A DNA stretch of 64,000 nucleotides from Candidatus Lindowbacteria bacterium RIFCSPLOWO2_12_FULL_62_27 (GTDB lineage Bacteria > Lindowbacteria > 2-12-FULL-62-27), in NCBI GenBank assembly GCA_001784175.1, contig MFPR01000019.1, positions 1 through 64,000 of the forward strand, written 5' to 3'. The notes beneath the pieces were generated by a model that did not search any database, was not told the origin of the DNA, and saw nothing but the letters and a program-made list of their open reading frames with translations. This document shows, one piece after another, positions 15,001 to 21,611 of this stretch. The first letter of the stretch is position 1. Each line of letters opens with the position of its first letter. The position numbers and the translations under genes are program-made.

Positions 15001-18000
15001 GTCGCCGTCAACCTTGTCGATTCGGACGCGACCTCGCCCGCGTCGAACGGCAGGCTCGAGGTCCGAAAAGCCGACACCCTCCACATGGCCTACACCGATT
15101 CCAATGCCGGAACGGACATCGCCTACGACACCGCCCTCGTCAAATGGGTAACGAACGTCACGCTGGTCAGCCCGGCCAACGGCCACGAAACAACCAACGC
15201 CAAACCCGTGGTGCGCTGGAGCGGGGATGCGGACAGCGTGCTGGTGGATTCCTTCGTCGTCGAGGTCTCGAAGGTCTCGACGTTTGCTTCGACGGTGCTG
15301 GTGGACACGGTGGACGGAACGCTCGAGCAGGATTCCTTGGCGTCCCTCCCCGACAACGACACCTACTACTGGCGTGTCCGGGCCATCGACTACCTCGGCA
15401 TCGTCGGGTCCTACTCGGCGGAAACCCGATGGTTCACGATCGACACCAACGTCAATCAGGTGAACCTGTCTCTGCCGGCGGACGGCCACGAGACGTCGGC
15501 CGCAAGCTTCCTGTTGAGCTGGACCGCCGTGATCGACAGCGTCGGCGTCGACAGCTACGCGGTGGAGGTGTCGAAGAACACGGCCTTCACGAACATCGCC
15601 TTCACGGACACGCTCGACGCCGCGCTCACGAACGACACGGTCACCGGCCTCTACAACGACACCTACTACTGGCGCGTCCGCGCGATCGACAACTTGGCCA
15701 ACGGCGGCGCCTACGCAGCCACTCGCGGGTTCGTCTCGGACACCCTGGTGGGCAAAGTATCGCTCGTGACGCCGGTCGAGGCCTTCGAAACGGCCTCCAT
15801 CGTGCTCGTGGTGACTTGGACCGGCCTCTCAGACAGCGTTGGCATTGACAGCTACGCCCTGGAGGTTTCCCGCAACTCGGCCTTCACGAATATGACAATC
15901 CAGGACACGATCGACGGCTCGCTCACCACCTTCACCTGCACCAACCTCATCGCGGACACGTACCACTGGCGTGTCCGTGCGGTCGACGATCTCGGTAACA
16001 ACGGCGCCTACTCCGATTCCCGCTACTTCATCACCGATACGTCGGTCCAGCCCGTCACCTTCCTCCTGCCGGCGGATGGCCACGAAACGAATGCGTCGCC
16101 CTTCACGCTGACGTGGGCGGCCAACTCGGACAGCTCGGGAATCGACTCGTACGCGGTCGAAGTCTCAAAGAATACGCTGTTCACGGACATCGTGTTTACC
16201 GACACCATCGACGGCAGTTTCACCACCGACACGATCTCCGGCCTCTACAACGACACCTACTACTGGCGCGTGCGGGCGATGGACAATTTCCAGAACCCCG
16301 GGCCCTTCGCGGCCATCTGGGGATTCATCATGGACACCAACGTCAATCAGATTTCAACCGTCCTGCCGGCCGCGGGCCACGAGACGACCGCGACCAGCGT
16401 CGTCATGAGCTGGACCGCAATCACGGACAGCGTCGGCGTCGACTCCTACGCCGTCGAGGTTTCAAAGAATTCGGCCTTCACCAACATGGTCTTCACGGAT
16501 ACCGTCGACGCCGCCCTCACGACCGACACCGTCACGGGCCTCTATAACGACACCTACTTCTGGCACGTCCGCGGCGTCGACGACCTCGGCAACACCGGCC
16601 TCTACTCGACCACGATCGGATTCGTCACCGACACCATCGTCGACTCCGTTACGCTCTCTCTGCCCGCCGACGGCCACGAGACCAGCGTGATCGACTTCCT
16701 GGTAAGCTGGATCAGCGCCGGCGCCGATTCGGTGGGCTTCGACTCCTTCGCGCTGGAGGTTTCAAAGAGCACCGCCTTCACCTCCGTCGTCTTCACCGAC
16801 ACGCTGGACGGCGCATTCACGAGCGACACGGTGACCGGCCTCTACAACGATACGTACTACTGGCGAATGCGCGGCGTCGACGATCTGGCCAATGCCGGCC
16901 CCTACTCCGCCATCCGGGGCTTCGTGACCGACACGATCGTCGCCCAGGTCAGCGCAAGCCAGCCGGCCGACGCGCATGAAACGAGCGCCATCAACTTCCT
17001 GGTGAGCTGGACCGCAGTGACGGACAGCGTCGGCGTGGACAGCTACGCGGTCGAAGTGTCCAAGAATTCGGACTTCACGAACATCGCCTTCACCGACACC
17101 GTCGATCAGGCCAACACGTCCGACACGGTCACCGGCCTCTACAACGACACGCACTTCTGGCGCGTCCGGGCGATCGACGACCTCGGCAACGGCGGCGCCT
17201 TCTCGACCACGCGCGGCTTCGTGACCGACACGATCGTGAACCAGGTGTCCGCGAGCCAGCCGGCGGACGGCCATGAGACGACGGCCATCAGCCTCGTTGT
17301 GAGCTGGAGCGCCATCTCGGACAGCGTGGGCGTGGACAGCTACGCGCTGGAGGTGTCGACGAACGCGACGTTCACCGCCCTCGCGTTCACCGACACCGTC
17401 GACCAGGCGATCCTCAGTGACACGGTGACCGGCCTCTATAACGATACATACTACTGGCGCGTCCGGGCGATCGACGACCTCGCGAACGGCGGCGCTTATT
17501 CGACCACCCGCGGCTTCGTCACCGACACGCTGATCGCCCAAGTCAGCCTGTCCCAGCCGGCGGACGCGCACGAAACGAGCGCGGTCAATTTCCTCGTGAG
17601 CTGGCAGACACTGTCCGACAGCGTCGGCATCGACAGCTACGCGCTGGAAGTCTCGAAGAACACCGCGTTCACCAACATCGCCTTCACCGATACGGTCGAC
17701 GGCGCCCTGACGTCCGACACGGTGACCGGCCTCTACAACGACACCTACTACTGGCGCGTCCGCGCGATCGACGATCTGGCCAACGCCGGCGCGTTTTCCT
17801 CCACCCGCGGCTTCGTCGCCGACACGATCGTCGCCCAGGTGAGCGCGAGCCTCCCGGCCGACGCGCATGAAACGAACGCCATCAACTTCCTGGTGAGCTG
17901 GAGCGCCGTGACGGACAGCGTGGGCGTCGACTCCTACGCGGTGGAGGCGTCGAAGAACACAGCCTTCACGAACATCGCCTTCACCGACACGGTCGACCAG

Positions 18001-21000
18001 GCCAACACGTCCGACACGGTCACCGGTCTTTACAATGACACGTACTACTGGCGCGTCCGCGCGATCGACGATCTGGCCAACGCCGGAACTTATTCCTCCA
18101 CCCGCGGCTTCGTTACCGACACCCTCGTCGACACCCTGACGCTGTCCCTGCCGGCCGACGCGCACGAAACCTCGGCGATCAACCTCGTCGTGAGCTGGAG
18201 CGCCGGCGCCGACAGCGTGGGCGTCGACAGCTACGCGGTCGAGGTGTCAAAGAACTCGGCCTTCACGAACATCGCCTTCACCGACACCGTCGATCAGGCC
18301 AACACGTCCGACACCGTCACCGGCCTCTACAATGACACGTACTACTGGCGCGTCCGCGCGATCGACGACCTCGCCAACGGCGGCGCATTCTCGACCGCAC
18401 GCGGCTTCGTCACTGACACCATCGTCAATCAGGTGTCCCTGAGCCTGCCGGCGGACGGCCACGAGACGACCTCGAACAGCGTCGTCGTGAGTTGGAGCGC
18501 CAACGCCGACAGCGTCGGGATCGACTCCTACGCTGTCGAGGTTTCCCTCAGCACGGCCTTTACCTCGATGGCCTTCACCGACACGGTGGATCAGGCGCTC
18601 ACGAGCGACACGGTGACCGGCCTGTACAACGACACCTACTACTGGCGCGTCCGCGCGATCGACGACCTCGCCAACGGCGGCGCCTATTCGTCCACGCGGG
18701 GATTCGTCACCGACACCCTCGTCAACGCCGTGGCGCTGTCCCTGCCGGCCGACGGCCACGAAACGAGCGCGGCGAACTTCCTGGCGAGCTGGAGCATGAA
18801 CGCGGACAGTTCCGGCATCGATTCGTACGCCGTCGAAGTCTCGAAGAACACCGCCTTTACCTCCATCGCCTTCACCGACACCATCGATGGCGGCCAGACA
18901 AGCGACACGCTGACGGGCCTGTACAACGACACGTATTACTGGCGCGTCCGGGCCATCGACAACCGCGGTAATTTCGGCGTCTACGCCACGACGCGCGGGT
19001 TCGTCCACGACTCGAACGTCAACAAAGTCTCGCTGTCCGGCCCGTCCACGGGATCGTCCACGAACGACTCCCGGCTGACGCTCGCATGGAGCGCGATCAC
19101 CGACACCGTGGGTGTCGATTCCTACGTCCTTGAACTCTCAAAGTCCCCGGATTTCTCGTCGATCTTCTCGACCGACACCTTCGACGCGACCGTTACCTCG
19201 GACTCGAGCGAAACCGGCCTGATCTCGGACACCTACTACTGGCGCGTCCGGGCCGTCGATTACCTGCGGAACGCCGGCCTGAACTCCGACACATTCCAGT
19301 TCCTGATCGACACAACGCCCATCACGACCACCATCGTCTCGCCGGCCGACGCCCATGAAACCAGCGCGCGCCGGCCGGTCTTCCTCTGGACCTCCAACGC
19401 CGAAACCTTCACGCTCCAGATCGCCCGCGATTCGGCCTTTACCAACATCTTCTCCTCCACGACGGCCGTGAACGTCAGCGTCCTTCAGCCCGATACCAAT
19501 CTCACGATCGAGGACACCCATTACTGGCGTCTCATCAGCCGCAACCGCGCCGGCACCTTCGATACGACCAGCGCCCGCGGATTCCTGCTCGACACCACCG
19601 TCCGGCAGGTCACCCTCGTCGCGCCGGTCTACGACACCATCACGCCGGACACCACGCCCACGTTCTACTGGAGCGCCATCGCCGACAGCGTCGGCATCGA
19701 CTCCTACGTGCTCGAAATTTCCAGCGCCGACACGTTCGGCCCCATCGTCTATGTCGACACGGTCGACGGGACCGTCACCGTCGACACCGTTACGCCCGGC
19801 CTTGTCGCCGACACCTACTGGTGGCGCATCCGGGCCATCGACGATCTGGGCAACATCGGCCCCAACTCCGACAGCCGCACCATCGGCATTGACACCGGGT
19901 CGCCCTTCCAGGCCGTCGGGTCGGTCAACATCATCAGCGGCAACCACCAGCTCGCCGAAGTTCAGCAGACCCTGACCCTCCCGTTCCGCGTCCGTGTCCT
20001 CGACACGACCGTCCTGACCCTGCCGGTGCCCAACTCGCCGGTCCGGTTCGTGATCTCGCGGCCCAGCGGCGGCGACGGCTATTTCGGGATTGCGGGGATC
20101 ACCTCCAAGACCGCCTTCACCGATTCGGACGGGTACGCCTCCGAGACGCTGACGCTCGGAACCAAAGGCGGCGTGTATGAAATCCAGGCCATCTCCGACT
20201 CCCGGCCCAGCCTCTACGCCATCTTCCTCGCCTATGCCGACGGTATCGAGATCACCGCAAGCAAATGGAGGATGATCAGCCCCAACAAGGTCACGCTGAG
20301 CGCCACGACGGTGGATGCGTCCATCAAGGACGATCTCTCCGACGCGCTCGTCTATTGGTGGAATGAGAGCACGACGGAAGATCCCACGTTCTCGAAATAC
20401 GTCAAGCCCACGACCATCAGCCGCGGGACCGGATACTGGGTGTACAGCAAGACCGGCGGCAAGCTCGTGACGCAGGGAACCGCCGGATTCGACACCCTCA
20501 CCTACGCGCTCACCACGGCGTGGAACATGATCGGCACCGGGCATTACTTCTTCGTCGACTGGGATTCCAGTGTCCGCTTCCAGACCGCCACGTCCGGCGC
20601 CCTGACGCCCACGGAGGCGGCGAGCGCGGGCCTCATCGAAAACGCCGTCTACTGGTACAATGGCAACGGCTACAGTTGGGGCCCGGACGCCCGGACGACC
20701 ACGCTGACCCGCATCCAGCTCAAGCCGATGGTCGGATTTGCTCTCTATGTATTGCAATCCTGCTCTATGGTGATCTATCCCAACCCGGCCACGCCGCTGG
20801 ACACGTCCACCGAAATCTACGACCAGTCGCCGAAATTCAACGCCGCCCTCTACCAGGATCCCTCCGAGCAGGACTGGGCCGTCCGGGTCGTCGCTCATCG
20901 CGGCGCGATTCAGGACGTGCAGAACTACATCGGTGTGAAGGCCACGCCGGACGAAGCCCGCCTCTCCGCCCGGCGCGAGCCGCCGCCCGTCGCGCTCGAG

Positions 21001-21603
21001 TACCTCAGCGTCGCCTTCGAAGACGCCCAGGGCGTCCAGCGGTCCGCCAGTTTCGTCGATCCGATCACGACCGCGAACGTCTGGACCGTCAAGCTCGCCA
21101 CCGACCTCCAGGGGCCGGTGCTCGTGTCGTTTGACGGCGTGGCCGGCGTTCCGAAAAAATACGACGCCTACCTGGTCGGCGGCCCGCAGGGCCCGATGAA
21201 CCTGCGCGAGCAGACCACGGTCCTCATGTCCGACGTCGGCACCCTGCGCGCGCCCAGCCAGTACAGCGTCATTGTCGGCCTGCCGGAATTTCTGCTGCCG
21301 TACCTGTCGGCGCCGCTGGCCAAGGATCAGTCCTTCGTCTATCCCAATCCCGGCCCGGATCCCAACACGGGGTTCATGACCTTCAAGTACAACCTCGGCG
21401 CCGCCGCTCCGGTCACCATCCGCATCTTCGACGTCGCCGGCCGCCTCGTGAAACAGGTCGAGGCCCTGGGCATGCCGGGATCCAACAAGACCGTCTGGGA
21501 CACGACCGACCGCTTCGGGCAGCGGGTCGGATCGGGCGTGTATATTTACATGATTAACTCGAGCGGAACCAAACTCGTTGATAAACTGGCCATCGTGAGG
21601 TGA
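1..21603 (+). CDS. Giant secreted repeat protein, 3' part (FN3-like and DTDEN repeats, FlgD/T9SS-like C-terminus)
   Basis: The frame is open from the first base, so the N-terminus lies outside the window; 7,200 residues are visible. Residues about 24-2105 hold 21 complete FN3-like units of about 99 residues (PADGHET..., DSVGVDSYAVEVSKN, GLYNDTYYWRVRAIDDL). Residues about 2106-5048 hold 22 units of about 134 residues, each with a DTDENRNPQ motif that looks like an acidic Ca2+-binding loop. Residues about 5049-6630 hold 16 more FN3-like units. An Ig-like domain, two Trp-rich stretches and a terminal module (FVYPNPGPDP..., YDxxGRLVK-like IFDVAGRLVK, GSGVYIY, VDKLAIVR) follow. This module resembles FlgD-Ig/type IX sorting domains, so export to the surface is likely. 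Role as adhesin, stalk or sheath is inferred. It stops just upstream of a barrel gene, suggesting one transcript. Confidence 0.93.
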   Translation: MRAIDDLANGGSYSTTRGFVTDTLVNQVSLSQPSDGHETTAIDFQVSWSANADSVGVDSYAVEVSKNTGFTNIAFTDTVDQAFTADTVTGLYNDTYYWRVRAIDDLANGGSYSATRGLVTDTIVNAPTLSQPADGHETSVIDLLVSWSLSDSVGIDSFAIEVSKNAGFTNITFTDTIDGATGLTSDTMTGLYNDTYYWRVRGVDDLANGGSFASARGFVTDTIVNQVSASLPADAHETTAINFQVSWSAVSDSVGVDSYAVEVSKNTSFTNIAFTDTVDQAFTADTVTGLYNDTYYWRVRAIDDLANGGSYSTTRGFVTDTIVNQVSPSQPADGHETTAIDFQVSWSAVSDSVGVDSYAVEVSKNTSFTNITFTDTIDQAFTADTVTGLYNDTYYWRVRAIDDLANGGSYSATRGFVTDTIVNQASLSQPADGHETTAIDFQVSWSANADSVGVDSYAVEVSKNTSFTNIAFTDTVDQANTSDTVTGLYNDTYYWRVRATDDLGNGGSFSATRGFVTDTIVNQVSASLPADGHETTAIDFQVSWSAVSDSVGVDSYAVEVSKNTSFTNITFTDTVDQAFTADTVTGLYNDTYYWRVRAMDDLANGGSFSATRGFITDTIVSQVSLSQPADGHETTAIDFLASWSAVGVDSVGIDSYAVEVAKSTGFTNITFTDTVDGTRSDDTVTGLYNDTYFWRMRAIDDLGNSGQYSSTRGFVTDTLVNQVSASLPADAHETTAIDFQVSWTAVSDSVGVDSYAVEVSKNTSFTNIAFTDTVDQANTSDTVTGLYNDTYYWRVRAIDDLANGGSYSTARGFVTDTIVNQVSLGLPADGHETTAIDFQVSWSANADSVGVDSYAVEVSKNTGFTNITFTDTIDQAFTADTVTGLYNDTYYWRVRAIDDLANGGSYSTTRGFVTDTLVNQTSLSQPADGHETNVIDFLVSWQTTADSVGVDSYAMEVSKNTAFTTIAFTDTVRGALTGDTVTGLYNDTYYWRARVIDDLSNSGQYSATRGFVTDTIVNQVSLSQPADAHETTAIDFQVSWTAVSDSVGVDSYAVEVSKNPGFTSIAFTDTVDQAFTADTVTGLYNDTYYWRVRAIDDLGNGGSYASTRGFVTDTIVNQVSLSQPADGHETTAIDFQVSWSANADSVGVDSYAVEVSKNTSFTNITFTDTVDQAFTADTVTGLYNDTYYWRVRAIDDLANGGSYSAARGFVADTIVNQASLSQPADGHETNVIDFQVSWSANADSVGVDSYAVEVSKNTAFTSIAFTDTVDGALTADTVTGLYNDTYYWRVRAIDDLANGGSYASTRGFVTDTIVNQVSLSQPADAHETTAIGFQVSWSAVSDSVGVDSYAVEVSKNTAFTNIAFTDTVDQANTLDTVTGLYNDTYYWRVRAIDDLGNGGSYASTRGFVTDTIVNQASLSLPADGHETTAIDFQVSWSANADSVGVDSYAVEVSKNTSFTNIAFTDTVDQAFTADTVTGLYNDTYYWRVRAIDDLANGGSYSATRGFVTDTIVNQTSLSQPADGHETNVIDFQVSWIANADSVGVDSYAVEVSKSTAFTAIAFTDTVDQANTADTVTGLYNDTYYWRVRAIDDLGNGGPYASTRGFVADTIVNQVSASQPADAHETTAIDFQVSWSAVSDSVGVDSYAVEVSKNTSFTNVTFTDTVDQANTLDTVTGLYNDTYYWRVRAIDDLGNGGAFSTTRGFLTDTIVSQVTLSQPADGHETNVINFLVSWAAVGTDSVGIDSYAVEVSKSTAFTSIIFSDTVDGLRSDDTVTSLYNDTYFWRMRALDDLGNSGQYSSSRGFVTDTIVNQVSLSQPADGHETTAIDFQVSWSAVSDSIGVDSYAVEVSKNTSFTNITFTDTIDQAFTADTVTGLYNDTYYWRVRAIDDLANGGSYSATRGFVTDTRVNQASLSQPADGHETTAINILVSWSAVSDSVGVDSYAVEVSKNTAFTNITFTDTLDQANTSDTVTGLYNDTYYWRLRAIDDLANGGSYSATRGFVTDTLVNQVTVSLPADGHETTNLKPVARWSAVSDSVSVDSYVVEVSKLLTFETTVLVDTVDGALTQDTLSTLPDPDTYYWRVRAIDDLANKGPYSDTRGFALVTPATLLIFEDATFTDVVDTLLTRDLIFVEVSDTDESRNESAVETVTVTAYVADDAAGLVIDTQTLILTETSNSSGIFRSGAILVTDTVIPALSDGILSWGRSDTLHVTYTDANCSVDSSYDTALALEIATSARVIFYEDTAYGDEVDTYLTRDLMYVAVHDTDENRNPQSLDTVQATVYVGNGYAEGTGSAGVSAQGLVLDTQTLVLTESGKATGVFQSDTITLTDTEVPVTENGRLSWGRQDTAQVTYTDVTGTSETSTDTALALEITTTLAIQLFENQALTDDVDTYQTRDLLFVMVSDTDENRNPQMKDTVSVIVYVGNGTAGNGAAGLVIDTETLTLTESAETSAIFQSDTVVTTDTKVPTVNDGVLSWGLSDTMHLVYTDVTGTSETGNDTALALEIKTTAAVQFYEDAAYTDDVDTFQVRNDVVYVVVYDTDENKNPQSPAETVTVTVYVGDASCEAGTAIGLVLDTETLVLTESGETTGIFRSAAIAIVDTEFPLVAANGRLAAGLNDTIHVTYTDSNDATDARSDTALLVDAATASVTQIFEEAGFTDEVDTLLSRDVMFVQVTDTDENCDPQDRDTVQVTVFVGNGYAEGSSAQGLVIDTETLTLTETGETSGVFRSDTIVVTDTKAPVVNDGVVSWGRNDTLTVRYGDKNGSDTTTDTALALEIATAARAVLYEDAAFGDEVDTYQTRDVLYVAVHDTDENRNPQSKDTVSVTVYIGNGSVEGSDTQALVLDTQTLVLTESGETTGVFQSAAIALTDTEKPAVENGMVSWGRSDTLHIVYTDVTGTSETTTDTALALEIAATARVIFYEDAAYGDEVDTYQTRDIMYVAVHDTDENRNPQYKDTVQATVYVGNGYAEGSYAQGLVLDTQTLVLTESGETTGVFQSAAIALTDTEVPVTENTRLSWGRSDTMHATYTDVTGTSETTNDTALALEIATASVVQLYEDSDYTDAVDTYLVRNDAMFIWLADTDENRNPQMIDTVSVTIYAGDDASALVTDTEIIVMTETTETSGIFRFSGLTVADTGVSTSQNGSLNWGTSDTAHVSYTDVTGGTSDAASDTALSIAVPTQSVVQVYEDALYTDDVDTYLTRDILYVALYDTDENQNPQSVETVTVTVYVGNGYTEGSTAQGLIIDTETLTLTEATDTPGVFRSGAVVLTDTTKPVVSDGVVSWGRADTLTVKYLDNDDATDTSADTALAIEIASTVALQLFEDNGYADGVDTYLTRDVMHLWAQDTDENRNPSLKDTIAVTVYVGNGAAEGASAAGLVLDTEVLTLTETTETSSIFVSDTVNLTDTKLPGVSDGVISWGRSDTLHVTYTDVTGTSESANDTALAIESATSARAIFYEDPAYGDEVDTYLTRDVMYVAVHDTDENRNPQLKDTVQVTVYAGNGYAEGGYAQGLVLDTQTLVLTESGETTGIFWSDTVVLTDTLTPAVENNRLSWGRQDTLFVTYTDVTGTSETANDTALALEIATTARAVLYEDGAYGDEVDTYLTRDVMYVAVHDTDENRNPQFKDTVQVTVYVGNGYAEGSYAQGLVLDTQTLVLTESGETTGVFWSDTLVLTDTRTPAVEDNRLSWGRSDTLQVAYSDVTGSSESATDTALALEIASALTLQIYENEGNTDDVDTYLTRDVMHVWVMDTDENRNPQMRDTVQVTVYVGNSYSEGGYAQGLVLDTDAITLTESSETSGIFRSDTVNLTDTKWPVVNDGVVSWGRADTLHVLYSDVTGTSESGNDTALALEIATTARAVLYEDAAYGDEVDTYFTRDFLYVAVHDTDENRNPQAKDTVQVVVYIGNGTAEGTASSGIEAAALVIDTQTLVLTESGETTGIFQSGAIPLTDTEKPVVENSRLSWGRSDTLHLVYTDVTGTSETTNDTALALETGTAMTIQLYEDANFTDDVDTYLKRDVMYIQVQDTDENRNPQVKDTVSAIVRVGNDTDGSFIDTETIVLTETSETSGIFRSAAINLTDTTSPVVGDGVVSWGLSDTTHVVYVDASDGADQGFDTALAIDIPTPSRVLFYEDAGYGDEVDTFYTRDFLYLAVHDTDENRSPQGVDTVTVTMVVGNDRDGLVLDTETLILTESGSTTGIFRSDTINLTDTKVPAVNDGIVSWGVSDTLFVKYTDANDASDSATDTALALEIASAVSMQLYENHGNTDDVDTYLTRDVMHVWLMDTDENRNPQSRDTVTVTVHVGNGVAEGGAGQGLVIDTETLTMTETAETSGIFVSDTVNLTDTKVPAANDGVVSWGRSDTLQVVYTDVSGTSESANDTALAIEIPSTAALQLFDDLALTDPVDTYLTIDAMYVMVQDTDENRNPELRDTVYVTAYIGNGSSVGGGAALVLDTMTIVLTESAETSGLFRSDTLTLTNVVVPSTSDSVLSWGEIDTLHVVYVDALGTSESAGDTALAIEDPKTSTVEIYEELTFTDVVDTLFTRDVLFIQVTDTDENRNPQSTDTVSVTIYVGNGYAEGASAQGLVLDTATWVLTEVSTAASTFRSDTIPLSDTVVPSASDGFLSWGRADTLHVTYTDATAATDASYDTALALEIAQTARVILYEDSAFSDDVDTYLTRDLMFVAVHDTDENRNPQQKDTVSVTVYVGNNYEGLVLDTETLVLTESGETTGVFLSDTVTLTDTEQPSAENSRISWGRSDTLYAGYTDVTGTSETATDTALALEIASTAALQLFEDANYTDDVDTYLTRDAMYVWMMDTDENRNPQSKDTVTVTVYVANATYGGGAAALVIDTETLTLTESGETTAIFRSGSLTVTDTKVPSVNDGVLSWGASDTLHVAYTDATGTSEERSDTALAVEIATAAAVYFYEDSGYTDIVDTYLMRNDLAYLVVYDTDENRNPQAIETVTVTVHVGDTTGLVRDTETFVLTESGETTGIFRSVAVNLVDSDATSPASNGRLEVRKADTLHMAYTDSNAGTDIAYDTALVKWVTNVTLVSPANGHETTNAKPVVRWSGDADSVLVDSFVVEVSKVSTFASTVLVDTVDGTLEQDSLASLPDNDTYYWRVRAIDYLGIVGSYSAETRWFTIDTNVNQVNLSLPADGHETSAASFLLSWTAVIDSVGVDSYAVEVSKNTAFTNIAFTDTLDAALTNDTVTGLYNDTYYWRVRAIDNLANGGAYAATRGFVSDTLVGKVSLVTPVEAFETASIVLVVTWTGLSDSVGIDSYALEVSRNSAFTNMTIQDTIDGSLTTFTCTNLIADTYHWRVRAVDDLGNNGAYSDSRYFITDTSVQPVTFLLPADGHETNASPFTLTWAANSDSSGIDSYAVEVSKNTLFTDIVFTDTIDGSFTTDTISGLYNDTYYWRVRAMDNFQNPGPFAAIWGFIMDTNVNQISTVLPAAGHETTATSVVMSWTAITDSVGVDSYAVEVSKNSAFTNMVFTDTVDAALTTDTVTGLYNDTYFWHVRGVDDLGNTGLYSTTIGFVTDTIVDSVTLSLPADGHETSVIDFLVSWISAGADSVGFDSFALEVSKSTAFTSVVFTDTLDGAFTSDTVTGLYNDTYYWRMRGVDDLANAGPYSAIRGFVTDTIVAQVSASQPADAHETSAINFLVSWTAVTDSVGVDSYAVEVSKNSDFTNIAFTDTVDQANTSDTVTGLYNDTHFWRVRAIDDLGNGGAFSTTRGFVTDTIVNQVSASQPADGHETTAISLVVSWSAISDSVGVDSYALEVSTNATFTALAFTDTVDQAILSDTVTGLYNDTYYWRVRAIDDLANGGAYSTTRGFVTDTLIAQVSLSQPADAHETSAVNFLVSWQTLSDSVGIDSYALEVSKNTAFTNIAFTDTVDGALTSDTVTGLYNDTYYWRVRAIDDLANAGAFSSTRGFVADTIVAQVSASLPADAHETNAINFLVSWSAVTDSVGVDSYAVEASKNTAFTNIAFTDTVDQANTSDTVTGLYNDTYYWRVRAIDDLANAGTYSSTRGFVTDTLVDTLTLSLPADAHETSAINLVVSWSAGADSVGVDSYAVEVSKNSAFTNIAFTDTVDQANTSDTVTGLYNDTYYWRVRAIDDLANGGAFSTARGFVTDTIVNQVSLSLPADGHETTSNSVVVSWSANADSVGIDSYAVEVSLSTAFTSMAFTDTVDQALTSDTVTGLYNDTYYWRVRAIDDLANGGAYSSTRGFVTDTLVNAVALSLPADGHETSAANFLASWSMNADSSGIDSYAVEVSKNTAFTSIAFTDTIDGGQTSDTLTGLYNDTYYWRVRAIDNRGNFGVYATTRGFVHDSNVNKVSLSGPSTGSSTNDSRLTLAWSAITDTVGVDSYVLELSKSPDFSSIFSTDTFDATVTSDSSETGLISDTYYWRVRAVDYLRNAGLNSDTFQFLIDTTPITTTIVSPADAHETSARRPVFLWTSNAETFTLQIARDSAFTNIFSSTTAVNVSVLQPDTNLTIEDTHYWRLISRNRAGTFDTTSARGFLLDTTVRQVTLVAPVYDTITPDTTPTFYWSAIADSVGIDSYVLEISSADTFGPIVYVDTVDGTVTVDTVTPGLVADTYWWRIRAIDDLGNIGPNSDSRTIGIDTGSPFQAVGSVNIISGNHQLAEVQQTLTLPFRVRVLDTTVLTLPVPNSPVRFVISRPSGGDGYFGIAGITSKTAFTDSDGYASETLTLGTKGGVYEIQAISDSRPSLYAIFLAYADGIEITASKWRMISPNKVTLSATTVDASIKDDLSDALVYWWNESTTEDPTFSKYVKPTTISRGTGYWVYSKTGGKLVTQGTAGFDTLTYALTTAWNMIGTGHYFFVDWDSSVRFQTATSGALTPTEAASAGLIENAVYWYNGNGYSWGPDARTTTLTRIQLKPMVGFALYVLQSCSMVIYPNPATPLDTSTEIYDQSPKFNAALYQDPSEQDWAVRVVAHRGAIQDVQNYIGVKATPDEARLSARREPPPVALEYLSVAFEDAQGVQRSASFVDPITTANVWTVKLATDLQGPVLVSFDGVAGVPKKYDAYLVGGPQGPMNLREQTTVLMSDVGTLRAPSQYSVIVGLPEFLLPYLSAPLAKDQSFVYPNPGPDPNTGFMTFKYNLGAAAPVTIRIFDVAGRLVKQVEALGMPGSNKTVWDTTDRFGQRVGSGVYIYMINSSGTKLVDKLAIVR
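73..6315 (+). repeat. FN3-like repeat block 1, 21 complete units of about 297 bp
   Basis: The phrase GTGAACCAGGTGAGC or a close variant recurs every 297-300 bp from position 73 to about 6022. Neighbouring units are nearly identical in DNA as well as protein, which indicates recent tandem duplication or homogenisation. Codons end mostly in G (GTG, ACG, CTG). Confidence 0.92.
6316..15145 (+). repeat. DTDEN repeat block 2, 22 units of about 402 bp
   Basis: The encoded motif DTDE(N/S) recurs 22 times between about 6410 and 14865, a mean spacing near 402 bp. Each unit reads roughly (F/Y)YED...DVDTYLTRD...DTDENRNPQ...DTETLTLTESGET...SWGRSDTL...YTDVTGTSE...DTALALEI. Units fall into a few subtypes, for example YGDEVDTY...VHDTDEN against TDDVDTY...QDTDEN. 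Confidence 0.9.
15146..19890 (+). repeat. FN3-like repeat block 3, 16 units of about 297 bp
   Basis: The same FN3-like unit returns after the DTDEN block, counted from 16 copies of the inter-unit linker. The amino-acid consensus matches block 1, but synonymous positions are mainly C-ending (GTC, ACC, CTC). The first few and last three units are more divergent than the middle ones. Confidence 0.88.
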
Positions 21604-21611
21604 TGCTTGCC

